Assembly: GCF_900106745.1 (NCBI RefSeq)
Contig: NZ_FNNV01000009.1
Span: 124,001-188,000 of the forward strand
DNA: 64,000 bases
Source: Paenibacillus sp. CF384
GTDB taxonomy: Bacteria; Bacillota; Bacilli; Paenibacillales; Paenibacillaceae
Direction: 5' to 3'
Numbering within the stretch: position 1 is the stretch's first letter; each line of letters opens with the position of its first letter. This document shows positions 17,185-26,440 of this stretch, piece after piece. The notes under the pieces are model-generated. The model saw only the letters and a list, made by a program, of their open reading frames with translations. It did no database searches and was not told the DNA's origin. Position numbers and translations under genes: made by a program.

Positions 17185-20100
17185 ATGAGTTGGTTAAGTC
17201 GATTCAGTCTCAAGAACAGTGTAGCAGTCGTTATTCTCTGCTTGATGGTGCTCGGATTTGGTTTCTTCTCCGCCACCCAGATCAAGCAGCAAACCTTCCC
17301 GGATGTGGAATTCCCGGCCGTGTTCGTACAAGTCGTCTACCCGGGGGCTTCAACGGAAGAAATTGAGTCCGAGGTGACGAAACCTGTTGAGGAAAGCTTG
17401 CAGGGGCTCAAAGGGTACGATGCTCTAACGAGCACTACCTCTGAGAACTCCGCCAGCGTCATCCTGCAGTATCCATTCGGAACGAACATGGATGATAAAG
17501 TAAAGGATATTGAAGCGGCAGTTGCTAAGCTTCAAACACCCGAGAAAGCCAAAGTAACCATTCAGCGCCTGAATATTAACGCGGCGCCGATTTATGAAGC
17601 GGCCATCTTCTCGTCGAAGGACGATCCGGCTGCCTTGCAGAAGGTGCTTGAAGAGCAAGTCGTGCCGAAGCTGAAGAAGGTTACCGGCGTTAGCGCCGTT
17701 GAGCTCAAAGGCGTCGTGTCTCAAGAGCTTCGCATCGAAGTCGATAAAGATAAAGCCGCGCAGCACGGCATTTCGCTAAATACGATCCAAACGGCGATTC
17801 AGCAGCTGGAATATGCGCTTCCGCTTGGTTCGGTAAGTCAAGACAGCACATCGATTCCGATTCGTCTTGTCGGTAAATTATCGCAGCTGGAGCAAATCAA
17901 TAATCTGGAGTTGAGTGCCGGAGCTCCGGGACTTGGCGGCGGTGCTGCCGGTGCGCCAGGTGCAGGCGGACAAGCGCCTGCGGCTAAGGTGAAGCTGTCG
18001 GATGTGGCTAAGATCACGACAGTTTCCACGCAGAACGAAATTACTCGATTTGACGGCCAAGCGAGCTTCGTCGTACAAATCGTGAAGACGCAGGATGCCA
18101 ATACAGCAGAAGTATCCGATGAAGTAAAGGAAGTATTGGATACTTACAAGACCAAAGCCAACCTTGATATTCACCTGATTCAAGACCAAGGCGCTGAAAT
18201 CAAGAAGTCGGTTTCCTCGCTAATTCGCGAAGGACTGTATGGTGCGCTGTTTTGTGTCATCATTATATTCCTGTTTTTACGCAATATACGAGCAACCCTG
18301 ATTTCGATCATCTCGCTTCCGATTTCGATCTTCGCAACGATCGCGTTGATGAACGAAATGGGTTATACCCTCAACATCATGACGCTCGGCGGTATCGCGG
18401 TATCGATCGGCCGGATCGTGGATGACAGTATCGTCGTTATTGAGAACATTTACAGATGGCGCCAAGAGAAGGGCCGCGATATGAATGGCAAGGAGCTTGC
18501 CTACAAAGCGACCAAAGAAGTTATTGGCGCAGTCGGCTCCTCCACAATTGCAACTGTAGTCGTGTTCTTACCGCTTGCTTTTGTAACAGGTATTATCGGT
18601 GAGTTCTTCCGTCCATTCGCAATCTCGGTCGTTATCTCGATCGTCAGCTCCTTGCTGGTGGCGATGATGCTCATTCCGGTACTGGGCGCGAAATTCTTCA
18701 ATCACATTAAGCCGCATAAAGAAGGCGGCAAGTTTATGGACTTCTACGAGAGACTGATCCGTGGTGCCCTTAAACGCAAAGTTCTGGTGTTGATTGCTTC
18801 CATTGTGATCTTGATCGGTTCCTTCGGTACAATTCCGTACCTCGGCGTAGCATTCTTGCCGGCAGGCTCCGTGCCTTCGATCGGCATCGAATTGAAATTG
18901 CCAACGCAAAGCACCATTGAGCAAACGAATGAGGCTGCTGAGAAAGTAGAAGGCTACTTGAAGGATCTCAAAGGCGTCGACAATTATCAGGCTTCCATTG
19001 GCGGAGCGGATAATCCGTTCATCCAAATCGGCTCCACGGCGAACAGAGCGGCATTCACCGTTCAATTCGCGGAAGGAACGTCGATGGACACGATGATGGA
19101 CGATGTCGGCAAAGATTTGAAGGTATTGATTGATAAAGAAGTACCGGGTGCGACGGTTAACGTCAAAGAAGGCGAGCAGAACGGCCCGCCGACAGGTACC
19201 AGCGTAGAAGTAAGCTTGTATTCCGAGGATATGGCAGCACTGACAACAGCTTCGCAGCAAATCGAGAAGCTGATGACCGCGAATACAGATATGAAAGATG
19301 TTACGAATAACCTGAAGGATACGACGCCAAAATGGGTCATCTCGCTGAATCAAACTGCGAAGGATTTGAACGTCTCTGCGTTCCAAATCATGGGTGCTGT
19401 AAACGAGCAGCTGCGTCCGACAGATGTAGGCAGTTACGTGCTTGACAGCAAGAACTGGGATATTACGATGTCCTATGCGCAGCAAATTACATCCAAGGCA
19501 CAGCTCGAAGCGATCACGATTCCGACAGCAGGCGGCATGAAGCAGCTGAAGGATCTCGTCGAGCTAACCGAAACGATTGCTCCAATTGCAATCAATCATG
19601 AGGATGGCAAAATGTCCGCGAAAGTAACGGGTAACGTGAAGGATGCCGATAAGACGGCAGCTGTCACGAAAACAATCACCGACGATATCGACGGCTTGTC
19701 GCTGCCAAGCAATGTGGAAATGAAAATCGGCGGCGGCCAGGATATGATCAACAGCGGCTTCCAAAGCATCGGTATTGCGATGGCAGCGGCGATCGGACTT
19801 GTGTTCTTGGTCATGAGCATGACCTTCGGCGGATTGCTCACGCCGCTGATCATTCTCTCCTCGCTGCTCTTCGTACCGGTTGGTTCCTTGGGCGCGCTTC
19901 TGATCACGGGCCAATCGTTATCGATGAGCTCCATGATCGGGATGCTGATGCTCGTAGGTATCGTAGTAACGAACGCAGTCGTCTTGCTTGACCGCGTAGA
20001 GAAGAATCGCAAGGACGGCATTCCGCTTCGTGAATCGCTGGTTGAAGCTTCGAAGACAAGGCTGAGACCGATTCTAATGACGGCATGTGCAACGATTCTG

Positions 20101-20274
20101 GCACTTGTGCCGCTGGCACTCTCGGAATCGACAACCAGCCTGATCTCAGGCGGACTTGCGATTACGGTAATCGGCGGTTTGACCACGTCGACGCTGCTTA
20201 CACTGATTGTGGTACCGGTCATTTATGAATTGACAGGTAAGCGTCGCAAGATTGAGAAGGAATTGGATCTGTAA
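17185..20274 (+). CDS. RND-family efflux transporter (AcrB/SwrC-like)
   Basis: 1029 residues, the usual length. A first TM helix (about 10-30) is followed by a large extracellular loop, helices 2-6 with the charged TM4 motif SIGRIVDDSIVVIEN (proton relay Asp pair), a second large loop and helices 8-12 ending before a short basic tail. A Gly/Ala/Pro-rich insert (about residues 245-270) lies in the first loop. Gram-positive RND pumps such as B. subtilis SwrC export lipopeptides or detergents through a single membrane. No membrane-fusion protein or outer-membrane partner is encoded beside it. A TATACT -10 candidate lies at 17144-17149 without a clear -35. Confidence 0.9.
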   Translation: MSWLSRFSLKNSVAVVILCLMVLGFGFFSATQIKQQTFPDVEFPAVFVQVVYPGASTEEIESEVTKPVEESLQGLKGYDALTSTTSENSASVILQYPFGTNMDDKVKDIEAAVAKLQTPEKAKVTIQRLNINAAPIYEAAIFSSKDDPAALQKVLEEQVVPKLKKVTGVSAVELKGVVSQELRIEVDKDKAAQHGISLNTIQTAIQQLEYALPLGSVSQDSTSIPIRLVGKLSQLEQINNLELSAGAPGLGGGAAGAPGAGGQAPAAKVKLSDVAKITTVSTQNEITRFDGQASFVVQIVKTQDANTAEVSDEVKEVLDTYKTKANLDIHLIQDQGAEIKKSVSSLIREGLYGALFCVIIIFLFLRNIRATLISIISLPISIFATIALMNEMGYTLNIMTLGGIAVSIGRIVDDSIVVIENIYRWRQEKGRDMNGKELAYKATKEVIGAVGSSTIATVVVFLPLAFVTGIIGEFFRPFAISVVISIVSSLLVAMMLIPVLGAKFFNHIKPHKEGGKFMDFYERLIRGALKRKVLVLIASIVILIGSFGTIPYLGVAFLPAGSVPSIGIELKLPTQSTIEQTNEAAEKVEGYLKDLKGVDNYQASIGGADNPFIQIGSTANRAAFTVQFAEGTSMDTMMDDVGKDLKVLIDKEVPGATVNVKEGEQNGPPTGTSVEVSLYSEDMAALTTASQQIEKLMTANTDMKDVTNNLKDTTPKWVISLNQTAKDLNVSAFQIMGAVNEQLRPTDVGSYVLDSKNWDITMSYAQQITSKAQLEAITIPTAGGMKQLKDLVELTETIAPIAINHEDGKMSAKVTGNVKDADKTAAVTKTITDDIDGLSLPSNVEMKIGGGQDMINSGFQSIGIAMAAAIGLVFLVMSMTFGGLLTPLIILSSLLFVPVGSLGALLITGQSLSMSSMIGMLMLVGIVVTNAVVLLDRVEKNRKDGIPLRESLVEASKTRLRPILMTACATILALVPLALSESTTSLISGGLAITVIGGLTTSTLLTLIVVPVIYELTGKRRKIEKELDL

Positions 20275-20295
20275 GGTTAAGGGAACAGAGCAGTA

Positions 20296-20329
20296 ACGGA
20301 GCAGGTTTTACTACTGCTCCGTTTTTTTG
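20296..20329 (+). terminator. Rho-independent terminator
   Basis: ACGGAGCAG (20296-20304) pairs with CTGCTCCGT (20314-20322), followed by T7. It ends the RND gene. Confidence 0.88.
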
Positions 20330-20383
20330 CGATCTTGTTCGCCACCTACGCCACCACCGCCTTCGGTTCACAGGTGTGAAACC

Positions 20384-20573
20384 TCTAACGAACCGTACAG
20401 GTCTTATTTGCCCGTAAATCGCGCCGGAAAAATTCTGACGAACCGTGGAGGTCTTATTTGAAGGTTTTGGCGTGTTTTGGAGTCAATTCACCCCAGATAA
20501 GACCCGTACGGTTCGTTAGAATTTCAGAGACCAGAAAATCGGGCAAATAAGGCTCGTACGGTTCGTTAGAATT
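20384..20573. repeat. Nested inverted repeat, four copies of a roughly 27-31 bp element
   Basis: Two forward copies (20384-20412 and 20434-20460) are 50 bp apart and two reverse copies (20494-20522 and 20543-20573) are also 50 bp apart. The common core is AACGAACCGT plus GGTCTTATTTG. The outer pair (first and fourth copy) match with about 3 differences over 31 bases and the inner pair with 4-5 over 28. The whole can fold into a long stem with an inner stem. A fifth partial copy lies at 20661-20675. Confidence 0.8.
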
Positions 20574-20914
20574 TGAGTCCGCAGCTGAGAGTGGTCATAT
20601 GGAACTCTCAGCGTCCAAACTAACCTCGAATCCCTCCGAGGTCCGGCGATCCTGCGCACCAGACGGTTCGTTAGATTGTCATGCGGCATACGCGATCATT
20701 GAACACATGAAGACGGAGTTAGTTAAGTTCCGATGTCCACTTCATCTTGAGCTTGAGTGCGAGGCGAGGCGTGGTGTGGTGAGAGGGGGTGAAGATGGTT
20801 AGTTTGATTGATGAGAGCGGCAATTCGGTGGTCGTGATCGGAGTGGAGTGGAGTTTGGGTGTAGGTGTAGGTGTGGCGTAGTGTAGAGTAGGGAAGCAGC
20901 GATTTCAGAGCAGG

Positions 20915-20957
20915 TAAAAGAAGCTGAGCGCACGGATAACCGTGATCTCAGCTTCTA
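20915..20957 (-). terminator. Rho-independent terminator, minus strand
   Basis: AGAAGCTGAG (20919-20928) pairs with CTCAGCTTCT (20947-20956), with an inner CACGG/CCGTG stem. On the minus strand a T-run follows. It ends the MFS gene at 20963. Confidence 0.82.
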
Positions 20958-20962
20958 ATCAT

Positions 20963-22210
20963 TTAATGGGTGGCTGTTACCGCCTTTTTCTGCGTTGCAG
21001 CCGCTTGGTTCTTCATCCAGCGCTGATTGACGAGCGAATGAATAACGAAGAACAGCGCGGATGCAGTGGCTGTAATAACAGCCAGCCAGGCTACCGGAGT
21101 CAGCTGGCCGATATCGTACAGATGGCCCATCATGTAGGGACCGAGGACACGCCCCGCGGAGCCGATGCCCCCGGCAAGTCCGAGGTAGAACGGGGCTTGT
21201 TTGCCGCCGTTTTCACTAAGGAATGCAGGAATTGCAGGCGCGATCAGCATCTCGCCGAAGGTGGTGAGCACCATCGCGAGCACCATGCCCGGAAAGCTAT
21301 GAAACATAAGAATGGCAGCATAGCCGGATAGATAGAACAGTGCGCTTGCCGTAAGCTGAGCGGTAATCGTTTGAGCTGCTAAACGCTTAATCAAGCCGAT
21401 TAGCGGTTGTGCCACGAAGATTAGAACTCCGTTCAGCGTCCACAGGTAGCCGAACATTTGCTTCGGAAGCCCTTCGCTGATGATGAAGGGTGAGACTCCC
21501 GTATTCCAAATGCTGTTGCCGAGATTGAGCAGCATGGCGCCGACTGCCATGAACAGATAGACGCGAACATCGAGCAGCAGCGCCCAGGCACTTTCATTTT
21601 GAGGAGACAGTCGCTTCATCTTGACCGCAGCAGTGTCACTGCCAGTCCCAACTTGCTTCAAGTAGAACAAGAAGAAGATCGCGAATACAGCTGACGTTAC
21701 GCCGTTCATCGAGAAGCTGAGCGAGTATGAAATATCGGCGAGAAAGCCGCTGAGCGCGGTTCCAATCGCGACGCCGATATTGTTGGCGACATAGACGATG
21801 TTGAACAGCTCACCTCGCTGATCCGCGAAGCGAAAGCCGATGAACGCTTGAATGGCCGGCATGGACAGCGCGTTGAACAGCCCGATCAGACCCATCATCG
21901 CGATAAAGACAGGCCAATTATGGCTAAGCACCGGAAGCAATAGCAAACCTGCCGCATTTAAAGCAAGTGCACCAATGATCAGCTTCTTCACGCCTACCTT
22001 GTGATAAAGCGCGCCGCCGAGCAGTTGTCCGGCGATGCCGCCAATCGATTGAATCAGAATAACGAATCCGGCATCGGTCATGCTGCGACCGAGCTCATCG
22101 AAGACAAACATCGTCACAAGCGGCCACATCAGCGCGCTTCCGATGGCATTAATCAGACTGGCAGCGAGAAAAACTTTAATTTCCTTCGGGTATTGAGTAA
22201 GTATGCGCAT
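20963..22210 (-). CDS. MFS transporter (12 helices)
   Basis: 415 residues with about 12 hydrophobic helices. The loop after helix 2 is ALYHKVGVKKLI (a motif A variant), and a cytoplasmic linker GTGSDTAAVKMKRLSPQNES lies between the halves. It resembles the drug/multidrug resistance branch of the family, not sugar porters, but the substrate cannot be named. It is transcribed on the minus strand after the AraC gene with a 127-bp gap containing a TATAAT box, so it may have its own promoter. The C-terminus is Gln/Lys/Thr-rich. Confidence 0.85.
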   Translation of the reverse strand: MRILTQYPKEIKVFLAASLINAIGSALMWPLVTMFVFDELGRSMTDAGFVILIQSIGGIAGQLLGGALYHKVGVKKLIIGALALNAAGLLLLPVLSHNWPVFIAMMGLIGLFNALSMPAIQAFIGFRFADQRGELFNIVYVANNIGVAIGTALSGFLADISYSLSFSMNGVTSAVFAIFFLFYLKQVGTGSDTAAVKMKRLSPQNESAWALLLDVRVYLFMAVGAMLLNLGNSIWNTGVSPFIISEGLPKQMFGYLWTLNGVLIFVAQPLIGLIKRLAAQTITAQLTASALFYLSGYAAILMFHSFPGMVLAMVLTTFGEMLIAPAIPAFLSENGGKQAPFYLGLAGGIGSAGRVLGPYMMGHLYDIGQLTPVAWLAVITATASALFFVIHSLVNQRWMKNQAAATQKKAVTATH

Positions 22211-22259
22211 AGATGTGTTCTCCTGTTGCTCCTGGTTGAAATAAACGCAATAAGCTTCT

Positions 22260-22265
22260 ATTATA
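22260..22265 (-). promoter_or_regulatory. Candidate -10 box for the MFS gene
   Basis: TATAAT on the minus strand, 50 bp before the MFS start. No good -35 is seen 17-18 bp upstream. Confidence 0.35.
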
Positions 22266-22337
22266 CTTGATTACGACGGAAGATGGAGGTCCCGATATTT
22301 TCCACAACCGATAACGCTAAAAACTTCAGCTGACCTG

Positions 22338-23207
22338 TTAAGACGACGAGCGCCAGCTCGAAGGCGACACCCCAATGTACTTCTTGAACACCGTTGCAAA
22401 ATGCTGACTCGTCTTATAGCCGAGGTCGAGCGCAACCGTCGTCACATTGGCCCCTGGCTGACGAAGCAGCTCGCAGGCGCGATTGATCCGTATTCGGTCC
22501 ATATAATTAGCCGGTGACTGACCGTGCATATTATGAAACAAGCGATAAAAGTGCGATTCGCTGACACCTGCGAGGGCTGCAAGCTCTTTGTTGCTCCAGC
22601 GCCGCTCAGGCGAAGCGTCGATCTGGGCGGTAAGGGCAAGCATCGATTCCTTCAGATCAAGCGGGAGCTGACGGGAAACGGCGGGCGGATAGAGCAGCTC
22701 AAGCAAAATATCAACTAGATGATGGCGTACCCGAAACACGGCGCTGTTATCTTCCATCAGCAGACTGCGCAGCTTGAAGAATTGCTCGCGTACGCGGCTG
22801 TCGACCGAAACGATGCGGGGCAGCTCCAGCAAAGCTTGGTGAATTTGAAGCCGGTCTTCATCGCGCAATGACAGCCAATCCGGATAATCCGCGGGATCGC
22901 GCAAGATGAACCACCAAATACTGCAGGGTTCAATGAAATTGAGCCGAGCCCGATGCCATTCACCGGGGCGGGTATGGAAGACTTGTCCTGTAATCGATGG
23001 ATAATATTCGCCGTCGACTTCCCAAGTCACACGGCCATTATCCACATATACAAATTCGTAGCAGCCATCGTGCTGGTGATCCGATAAAGGGGAGGCTTCT
23101 TGAAACCGGTCATAGCCCAGCATCATGAGTTCAGGAAAGTCCGCAGCACGCTTCGAAGCATGACTGTGAATCTCCCAGCGAACGGCATCGTTTCTGACTT
23201 TAGCCAT
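22338..23207 (-). CDS. AraC-family regulator with cupin sensor domain
   Basis: 289 residues. The N-terminal cupin-like half carries HQHDGCYEFVYVDNG (about 41-55) and a TRPGEWHRARL strand. The C-terminal two-HTH domain has LAALAGVSESHFYRLFHNMHG and the signature VALDLGYKTSQHFATVFKKY (about 255-275). This class senses a small sugar or metabolite and activates neighbouring genes. It is divergent from the phytanoyl-CoA-dioxygenase-family gene and upstream of the MFS gene on the same strand; the former is the likelier target. Confidence 0.9.
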   Translation of the reverse strand: MAKVRNDAVRWEIHSHASKRAADFPELMMLGYDRFQEASPLSDHQHDGCYEFVYVDNGRVTWEVDGEYYPSITGQVFHTRPGEWHRARLNFIEPCSIWWFILRDPADYPDWLSLRDEDRLQIHQALLELPRIVSVDSRVREQFFKLRSLLMEDNSAVFRVRHHLVDILLELLYPPAVSRQLPLDLKESMLALTAQIDASPERRWSNKELAALAGVSESHFYRLFHNMHGQSPANYMDRIRINRACELLRQPGANVTTVALDLGYKTSQHFATVFKKYIGVSPSSWRSSS

Positions 23208-23355
23208 CTGGCATCGGCAGCTCCATTCGTGTCTAATTATCTCTTATGTTTCTAATCCTATTTGATAGGTTTTCGGAAGTCAACGACAGCAGCCATGCTC
23301 TACAATGAAAGCAGTTACACTTATATTGATATGAGCGAAAGAGGTGTCTTACGTA

Positions 23356-24186
23356 ATGGGAGTTATTGATTACACCATCACCGAAGAGGATAAACAACGC
23401 TTTAATAATGACGGCTACTGGATCAGTCCGAAGCTGATCGATGATGATACAATTGCACGGCTTCGTGCGGCACATGAGCGCGTTTGGGCTAATAAACATG
23501 ACGGTTTCGGCCTGCCGATGCACCACTTCCACATGCAGGAGAATCCGTTCGCACTGCGTAAATTCGATAACGGTTGGTGGATCAACGACGAGGTCCGCTC
23601 CGTTGTAACCGACCGCAATTTGGGCAAAATGACAGCCGAGCTGTTAGGCGAAGAGTCCATTCGTCTGTGGCATGATCAAGTCATCTATAAACCGGGTACC
23701 TCCGGCCAGGAAACGTCGGCAGGCAATGTAGGCTGGCATCAGGATTACGGCTATTGGCGTGTCAGCAGCACAGCTAACATGATGACGGTATGGATCGCAC
23801 TGCAGGACACCGACTTGTCGAACGGCGGGATGATGACGATTCTCGGCTCGCACAAATGGGGCGCCGTAGAAGGCAGCGATACCTTCTTCGAGCAAGACAT
23901 GAGCAAGCTGAAAGCGAAGTTTGCTACAAGAGATTGGGTTGAAGAGCCTTGTATTCTGAAAGCCGGGCAAGCGAGCTTCCACCATGCGCTTACGTTCCAC
24001 GGTTCAGGAACCAACTACTCCCCTGATCCAAGACTCTCCGTCGTTGCGCACTTGATGCCTGGCCACACGTACTATCGCCAGAGCAGACAGCGTCATGATA
24101 ATCTGCGTTACTTGAGTGCTCGACCGGTGCCAGGCATGAAATTCGATAACGAAGAGTATTGGCCAACGCTATATTCCAAATCATAA
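23356..24186 (+). CDS. Phytanoyl-CoA dioxygenase (PhyH) family Fe(II)/2-oxoglutarate oxygenase
   Basis: 276 residues. The iron triad of the fold is visible: His128 and Asp130 in GWHQDYGYW and a distal His at about 215 in TFHGSGTN, with Arg226 in PRLSVV placed to hold 2-oxoglutarate. ATG 23356 is preferred to GTG 23344 because AAAGAGGTG lies 9 bp before it. Bacterial PhyH proteins hydroxylate diverse small molecules; here the substrate is unknown. It is divergent from an AraC regulator; a TACAAT -10 at 23301-23306 without a good -35 fits activator dependence. Confidence 0.85.
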   Translation: MGVIDYTITEEDKQRFNNDGYWISPKLIDDDTIARLRAAHERVWANKHDGFGLPMHHFHMQENPFALRKFDNGWWINDEVRSVVTDRNLGKMTAELLGEESIRLWHDQVIYKPGTSGQETSAGNVGWHQDYGYWRVSSTANMMTVWIALQDTDLSNGGMMTILGSHKWGAVEGSDTFFEQDMSKLKAKFATRDWVEEPCILKAGQASFHHALTFHGSGTNYSPDPRLSVVAHLMPGHTYYRQSRQRHDNLRYLSARPVPGMKFDNEEYWPTLYSKS

Positions 24187-24199
24187 TATGGTAACCTAG

Positions 24200-24250
24200 A
24201 GAATGACCGGAACATCCTTCGCAGGGAGGAGGAGGCCGGTCATTCTTTGT
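24200..24250 (+). terminator. Rho-independent terminator
   Basis: AGAATGACCGG (24200-24210) pairs with CCGGTCATTCT (24235-24245), then TTGTT. It ends the PhyH-family gene. Confidence 0.72.
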
Positions 24251-24341
24251 TATATAATGAACGGGTGTCTTTTTGTTAATATTCCGTTCACAAAGATGGA
24301 TTAAGATGAACAAGGACATCAAGAAAAGGGGGTTTACCGGC

Positions 24342-25874
24342 TTGAAGCAGAAAGAAAGCAATAAAACATTAATCCTGATCGGGTTGATGATCGGGGTCAT
24401 CTTCGCAGAGCTTGACGAAACGGTTGTTTCGACGGCGATGCCCACGATTATCCGTGATCTGGGCGGTTTAGCGCTGTATGGCTGGGTTGGCGGCGTTTAT
24501 ATGCTCGCCATGACTTCCTTTATGGCCGTACTCGGCAAGCTGGCCGATTTGTACGGACGCAAGAAGATTTACTTGCTTAGTATGGGCTTATTCATTGGAG
24601 GCTCCATCATTAGCGGAATGGCTCCTTCGATGGAGGTGCTGCTCATTGGACGGGGCATTCAAGGGATTGGCGCAGGGGGATTAATGCCGCTTGCGATGGT
24701 TATCTTCGGCGATACGTTCCCGGTTGAGCAAAGGGCCAAGATTCAAGGGATATTCGGGGCTGTCATGTTTATTCCGCAGCTGCTCGGACCGCTCGTCGGC
24801 GGATATTTTGCCCAGCATATTTCATGGCACTGGATCTTCCTCGTCAATATTCCGGTCGGCATTCTGGCAGCAATTATATTATCGATGGGACTGCAGGAGA
24901 CCAGGGTGGAGCGCAAAGTCAGCGTCGATTGGTTCGGGGCAATTATTCTTGTTGCGGCGTTAGTCAGTCTGCTGCTCACGCCGGTGCTTCATCAGACAGA
25001 AGGCTATGGGTGGACAGAGCCTGTAATGCTCGGCCTCATGGCAGTCGGTTTGGTCTTGCTTGTATTGTTCATCTTCGTGGAATCCAAGGCGAAGGAGCCG
25101 ATCTTGCCGCTTCATCTCTTCAAGAACCGCAATTTCGTTGTGCTGTCATCGCTCGTATTCGTCTTCATTCTTGCAGTAATGGGTGCACTTTCTTCGTTCC
25201 CGTTCTTTGCGCAAAACGTACTTGGACTGACGCCTACAGCGGCTGGCTACCTGACACTTCCACTTATGGTGGGTGCGATTGCAGCAAGTGTAGTAGCAGG
25301 GCGATTGATGACCAAAGTTCCTTATCGCAATATCTATGGCATTTCGTTTATTCTTCCGGTTATCGGATTCTATCTGCTGTCGACAACACATGTAACAACG
25401 CCAATTTATATTTTCGTCATTTACTTCATCATTCTTGGACTTGGTTTCGGTACCTTGTTCGGCAATCAGCTGATTGTACAGGAATCGGTCGAGAAGGAAC
25501 ACAGCGGTATTGCGCTATCTTCCGTCACGCTCTTCCAATCCATCGGCATGACGATCGGCTTCAGCTTGTTCGGCTCCGTGCTCGCAGCTAATGTCACATC
25601 CGGTTTGAAAGGCTTGGAGGGTTCCATGACGGCTGATCAAGCGGCGAAGCTCGGCGATATCTCGACAGGCGCGATTCCCGAAGGTATCGATCCTTCGCTG
25701 CTGGAACAAATTAAAATCGTCTTCGCAGACGCTTTTACACACCTGTACTGGATCTCATTCGTGCTCGCCATTGTATCCTTCCTGATCTGCTGGTTCTTGA
25801 AGAAGGAAATCCTGGTGACGAAGAAGGATGACGAAGCAGGGGCCAAAGAAAGTGTAATGGAAGCGACGATATGA
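24342..25874 (+). CDS. MFS drug antiporter, DHA2 family
   Basis: 510 residues, about 14 helices. It carries ELDETVVSTAMPTI (about 25) and the motif A variant KLADLYGRKKIYL. TTG 24342 is chosen because AAAAGGGGG (24324-24332) ends 9 bp before it, while the upstream in-frame ATG 24306 has no ribosome site. The C-terminus ends in a charged tail (KKEILVTKKDDEAGAK). Its stop overlaps the start of the GNAT gene (ATGA), so the two are co-translated. This is a second DHA2 pump, distinct from the one at 12706. Confidence 0.88.
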   Translation: MKQKESNKTLILIGLMIGVIFAELDETVVSTAMPTIIRDLGGLALYGWVGGVYMLAMTSFMAVLGKLADLYGRKKIYLLSMGLFIGGSIISGMAPSMEVLLIGRGIQGIGAGGLMPLAMVIFGDTFPVEQRAKIQGIFGAVMFIPQLLGPLVGGYFAQHISWHWIFLVNIPVGILAAIILSMGLQETRVERKVSVDWFGAIILVAALVSLLLTPVLHQTEGYGWTEPVMLGLMAVGLVLLVLFIFVESKAKEPILPLHLFKNRNFVVLSSLVFVFILAVMGALSSFPFFAQNVLGLTPTAAGYLTLPLMVGAIAASVVAGRLMTKVPYRNIYGISFILPVIGFYLLSTTHVTTPIYIFVIYFIILGLGFGTLFGNQLIVQESVEKEHSGIALSSVTLFQSIGMTIGFSLFGSVLAANVTSGLKGLEGSMTADQAAKLGDISTGAIPEGIDPSLLEQIKIVFADAFTHLYWISFVLAIVSFLICWFLKKEILVTKKDDEAGAKESVMEATI

Positions 25875-26338
25875 TCAAGGAGCTTAATCTCTTGGATCCA
25901 TCTGTTGCGCAGCAGCTGCTCGATGTTCAGCTGCCTTCCTACCGGATCGAGGCCGAACTTATCGGATTCGACGGTATTCCGGGTCTTCATGACACGATTG
26001 AGAAGCTTGGGAAATGCCAAGAAACCTTCTTCGGCTGTTACGTTGAAGGTGAATTAGCCGGAGCGATTTCCTATAAACTGGAAGATAATGGAAGTGTCGT
26101 GGATATCCATCGACTCATTGTCCATCCGAATTATTCCCGCAGAGGAATCGGTGAAAGGCTGGTGCGGTTTATACTGGATTCCTTTCGGAACCAGGCAAAA
26201 TCATTCATCGTAGCGACGGGAGCTGCGAATACGCCGGCGAAGCGACTGTACGCGAAGCTTGGCTTCGAAGTTGTTCGCGATGTGGAAGCGGTACCCGGAT
26301 TATTCATAACGGAGTTCTCCAGAAGAGGAGATTGCTGA
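25871..26338 (+). CDS. GNAT-family N-acetyltransferase
   Basis: 155 residues. Acetyl-CoA-binding motif A is IHRLIVHPNYSRRGIGERLVRFIL (read in two parts: strand IHRLIVHP and pyrophosphate loop RRGIGE, about 80-97), and ANTPAKRLYAKLGFEVV is motif B. Translation is coupled to the upstream pump by a 4-bp overlap. Such pump-acetyltransferase pairs can combine chemical modification with export of a toxic amine, but that is inference. Its last codons form the left arm of the terminator hairpin. Confidence 0.88.
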   Translation: MIKELNLLDPSVAQQLLDVQLPSYRIEAELIGFDGIPGLHDTIEKLGKCQETFFGCYVEGELAGAISYKLEDNGSVVDIHRLIVHPNYSRRGIGERLVRFILDSFRNQAKSFIVATGAANTPAKRLYAKLGFEVVRDVEAVPGLFITEFSRRGDC

Positions 26339-26368
26339 GCTGTTACAGCCGGCAATCTCCTCTTTGCT
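26324..26368 (+). terminator. Rho-independent terminator overlapping the GNAT stop
   Basis: AGAGGAGATTGC (26324-26335) pairs with GCAATCTCCTCT (26352-26363), then TTGCTTTT. The left arm lies in the last codons of the acetyltransferase gene. Confidence 0.8.
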
Positions 26369-26440
26369 TTTGACATTGGCAGGGGAGCATAGGATGACTT
26401 ACAATAAGTGGGACTATTGGCGACGGGAGAGATGAAGCGG

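Larger units (their letters stand above)
20275..20962. other. Repeat-rich non-coding region
   Basis: 688 bp with no convincing gene. From left to right: the RND terminator, a nested inverted repeat, a further partial repeat copy (AGACGGTTCGTTAGA, 20661-20675), a G-rich low-complexity stretch (about 20760-20890) with GTGTAG/GTGGAG steps, and a terminator for the minus-strand MFS gene. Confidence 0.75.

Noticed and set aside
20599..20802. 67-residue open frame in the repeat region
   Set aside because: No ribosome site, overlaps a repeat copy and a low-complexity G-rich stretch.
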